From NCBI GenBank assembly GCA_002709385.1, contig PAQS01000031.1, forward strand, positions 7,516 through 71,515: 64,000 bases of DNA, read 5' to 3'. Both the position numbers and the translations under genes were made by a program. The notes under the pieces were generated by a model that worked only from the letters and a program-made list of their open reading frames with translations, was not told the DNA's origin and searched no databases. Shown here piece after piece: positions 62,719 to 64,000 of this stretch. The stretch comes from Waddliaceae bacterium. Its GTDB lineage: Bacteria > Chlamydiota > Chlamydiia > Chlamydiales > GCA-2709385. The stretch's first letter is position 1. Each line of letters starts with the position of its first letter.

Positions 62719-63693
62719 ATGAGTAGTTTTTATGAAAACCTAGGATTATCAGAGCAAAGTGATCTAGGTAAATTTTTTGTAGATGAAAACTGTAAAAGCA
62801 TAGAAAAACTTCCTAATCTTATTCGCTCTAAAATGGAGAGAGTTTCTCATTTTCTCAAAAGTGGAGGAATATGGATCAATCATCACAATGTTGGACAAGA
62901 ATTAAACGCATCTCGATTTACTGTTAGAGGAACAAAAAACGATATATCCTCCCTTGAGTCTGAACTTAACAGAAATATTTATCCTGGTTTTACCGAAAAT
63001 GCCTATCGCGAAGGAATGGAAGAAAGCCTTAGTGAATCTATAAGATTTAAACTTGAGTTTTTTGAAGAATTCTTAAAAGCCCCGAATACTGTAGGATCAC
63101 TAGCTCCTAGTTCAGATGTACTTGCTAAAGCTATGGTAGAAGAGATTCCTTCAAAAAATAAGGAAAGTGAAATCGCGAGAAGGTGTTTAGAGGTAGGTCC
63201 AGGAACAGGAGTTTTTACTTACCAATTACTTAAAAAATTGGGAGAAGAGGACAAGCTTGTACTTGTTGAATTCGATAAAAAATTTGTAAACATTCTACAG
63301 AAACGATTTGGTCACTTAGAAAATGTTACAATTGAATCTGGCGACTTTGCAAAATATAACGAAGATGAAAAAGAAGAAAAATTTGACTACTGCTTATCTG
63401 GCCTTCCACTACTTGCTTTTTCTTCTGATATGGTAGAAAGAATGTATCAATCTTTCGAAAGAAATATAAAACCTTCAGGAAAACTTATTTACTTTGAGTA
63501 CCTTGGGCTTCCTTCTGTAAAGCAATCCATTGCAAATAAACTGAATAAGGCAAATGCAAAAAATTTGACAAAAGTCATTAAAAATAAAAAATCTAAGTAC
63601 GAAAAGTATCATGGAGTTTCCAAAGTAATATGGAATAACATTACTCCCGCAAAAGTCTGTACCCTTACGTACCCTGAGTCTTTAGCTGATTAA
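62719..63693 (+). CDS. SAM-dependent methyltransferase, phospholipid N-methyltransferase-like
   Basis: A 324-residue protein. The methyltransferase domain begins near 110 (F-L-K-A-P-N-T-V-G-S-L-A-P-S-S) with the SAM motif L-E-V-G-P-G-T-G-V-F-T and a later D-Y-C-L-S-G-L-P-L. This arrangement resembles PmtA-type phosphatidylethanolamine methyltransferases and rRNA-dimethylase-like folds. The N-terminal 100 residues have no recognised homologue. AAGGAG precedes the ATG. The last 21 codons are repeated twice downstream as part of a tandem array. Substrate uncertain. Confidence 0.78.
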   Translation: MSSFYENLGLSEQSDLGKFFVDENCKSIEKLPNLIRSKMERVSHFLKSGGIWINHHNVGQELNASRFTVRGTKNDISSLESELNRNIYPGFTENAYREGMEESLSESIRFKLEFFEEFLKAPNTVGSLAPSSDVLAKAMVEEIPSKNKESEIARRCLEVGPGTGVFTYQLLKKLGEEDKLVLVEFDKKFVNILQKRFGHLENVTIESGDFAKYNEDEKEEKFDYCLSGLPLLAFSSDMVERMYQSFERNIKPSGKLIYFEYLGLPSVKQSIANKLNKANAKNLTKVIKNKKSKYEKYHGVSKVIWNNITPAKVCTLTYPESLAD

Positions 63694-63706
63694 CTTGGAA
63701 TAGCTC

Positions 63707-63783
63707 ACCACTGAGTCACTGAGTTTACAGAGAGTATGGAAATACTCTTAAGACCTCCTCAAGAAACTCTGTGACTCAGTGGT
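63707..63783. repeat. Long palindrome in repeat unit 1
   Basis: accactgagtcactgagttt (63707-63726) and aaactctgtgactcagtggt (63764-63783) pair at 19 of 20 positions. Inside, agagtat (63731-63737) and atactct (63742-63748) form a second perfect stem with a ggaa loop, a GNRA-type tetraloop in RNA. It could serve as terminator of the methyltransferase gene or be a mobile palindromic repeat. Confidence 0.75.
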
Positions 63784-63879
63784 AATAATTAAATAAAGCA
63801 ATGGAATAACATTACTCCCGCAAAAGTATGCACCCTTACGTACCCTGAGTCTTTAGCTGATTAAGTCGTGGAGTAGCTC

Positions 63880-63956
63880 ACCACTGAGTCGCTGAGTTTA
63901 CAGAGAGTATGGAAACACTCTTAAGACCTCCTCAAAAAACTCTGTGACTCAGTGGT
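63880..63956. repeat. Long palindrome in repeat unit 2
   Basis: Second copy of the palindrome with accactgagtcgctgagttt at 63880-63899 and aaactctgtgactcagtggt at 63937-63956. The right arm is identical to unit 1, while the left arm has one change and the inner stem has lost one pair (acactct for atactct). Confidence 0.75.
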
Positions 63957-64000
63957 AATAATTAAATAAAGCAATGGAATAACATTACTCCCGCAAAAGT

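Larger units (their letters stand above)
63632..64000 (+). repeat. Tandem 171-173-bp repeat duplicating the 3' end of the methyltransferase gene
   Basis: ggaataacattactcccgca recurs at 63632, 63803 and 63976, giving units of 171 and 173 bp and a third cut by the window end. Each unit starts in the last codons of the methyltransferase gene (I-T-P-A-K-V-C-T-L-T-Y-P-E-S-L-A-D-stop) and continues with a long palindrome. The first two units differ by scattered substitutions and small length changes, so the duplication is not brand new. Confidence 0.9.

Noticed and set aside
63632-64000. CRISPR array
   Set aside because: The units are about 172 bp, contain duplicated coding sequence and a palindrome, and lack short repeats with unique spacers; no cas genes are present.

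Overview
The window is chromosomal DNA from a member of the phylum Chlamydiae outside the Chlamydiaceae (an environmental, Parachlamydia/Waddlia/Simkania-like lineage). This rests on gene content and order. Three blocks match orders I recall from Chlamydia trachomatis: dacF - small conserved genes - bamD-like - dnaE - uhpC - hisS - aspS - mip - spoU-type methylase - trxA; uppS - cdsA - cmk - plsC; and amiA - murE - pbp3 - ftsL-like - mraW - two small conserved genes - dnaA (second copy type) - bactofilin - nqrB-C-D-E. Genes Chlamydiaceae lack, or keep elsewhere, sit between them (purA, a PseC-like aminotransferase, a TorF-type porin, an HTH-like paralogue pair, a transporter-binding-protein fusion). 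The sequence is AT-rich. I cannot name genus or species.

Layout. 1-9.1 kb: envelope genes (DacF, LptE-like and BamD-like proteins, a small conserved protein), the replicative polymerase DnaE and the hexose-phosphate transporter UhpC. 9.1-22.8 kb: a large acidic one-pass membrane protein, HisRS, AspRS, Mip-type FKBP, two HTH-like paralogues, TrmL, an unknown protein, a symporter-SBP fusion and thioredoxin. 22.9-30.7 kb: a pseudo-receiver/cNMP protein, LepA and accessory genes (DUF4269, HAD-like, TorF porin, ElbB). 30.9-36.8 kb: PurA, then lipid and nucleotide genes (UppS, CdsA, CMK, PlsC) and Gnd. 37-43.4 kb: tRNA-Arg(CCU), then a leftward peptidoglycan/division cluster (amidase, MurE, FtsI, FtsL-like, RsmH) led by DeoC. 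43.7-51.9 kb: a conserved chlamydial protein, a SycD-like TPR protein, PseC-like transaminase, a TPR-MBL fusion, DnaA, ProC, bactofilin, ComF. 52-64 kb: an Inc-like membrane protein, a giant AsmA/TamB-like protein, the Na+-NQR operon (nqrA and nqrF absent, as expected if they lie elsewhere) and a SAM methyltransferase ending in a tandem repeat.

How the parts fit: several genes serve envelope building (lipid carrier, phospholipids, DAP-type peptidoglycan, septal transpeptidase, amidase, carboxypeptidase, bactofilin, OM assembly, lipid transport). Others fit an intracellular parasite that imports host sugar phosphates (UhpC), uses Na+-coupled energetics (NQR plus a dicarboxylate/amino-acid-type symporter) and uses type III secretion (SycD-like chaperone, candidate Inc protein).

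The most unusual structure is non-coding: the 394-bp gap at 51866-52259 between comF and the Inc-like gene. It is bounded by perfect 20-bp inverted repeats. It contains a 118-nt hairpin in which 53 of 57 opposed positions pair in plus-strand RNA, with all 11 transition mismatches being G.U rather than A.C; then a 21-codon ORF with a strong ribosome-binding site; then a second long palindrome. The terminal repeat recurs as a 26-bp identical copy over the lepA stop codon and as a degenerate copy after the 1145-aa gene. A second repeat system ends the window: 171-173-bp tandem units that duplicate the 3' end of the methyltransferase gene together with a long palindrome.

All calls come from reading the sequence; no database search, folding program or alignment was run. 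Homology names are from memory of motifs, and residue positions are approximate.
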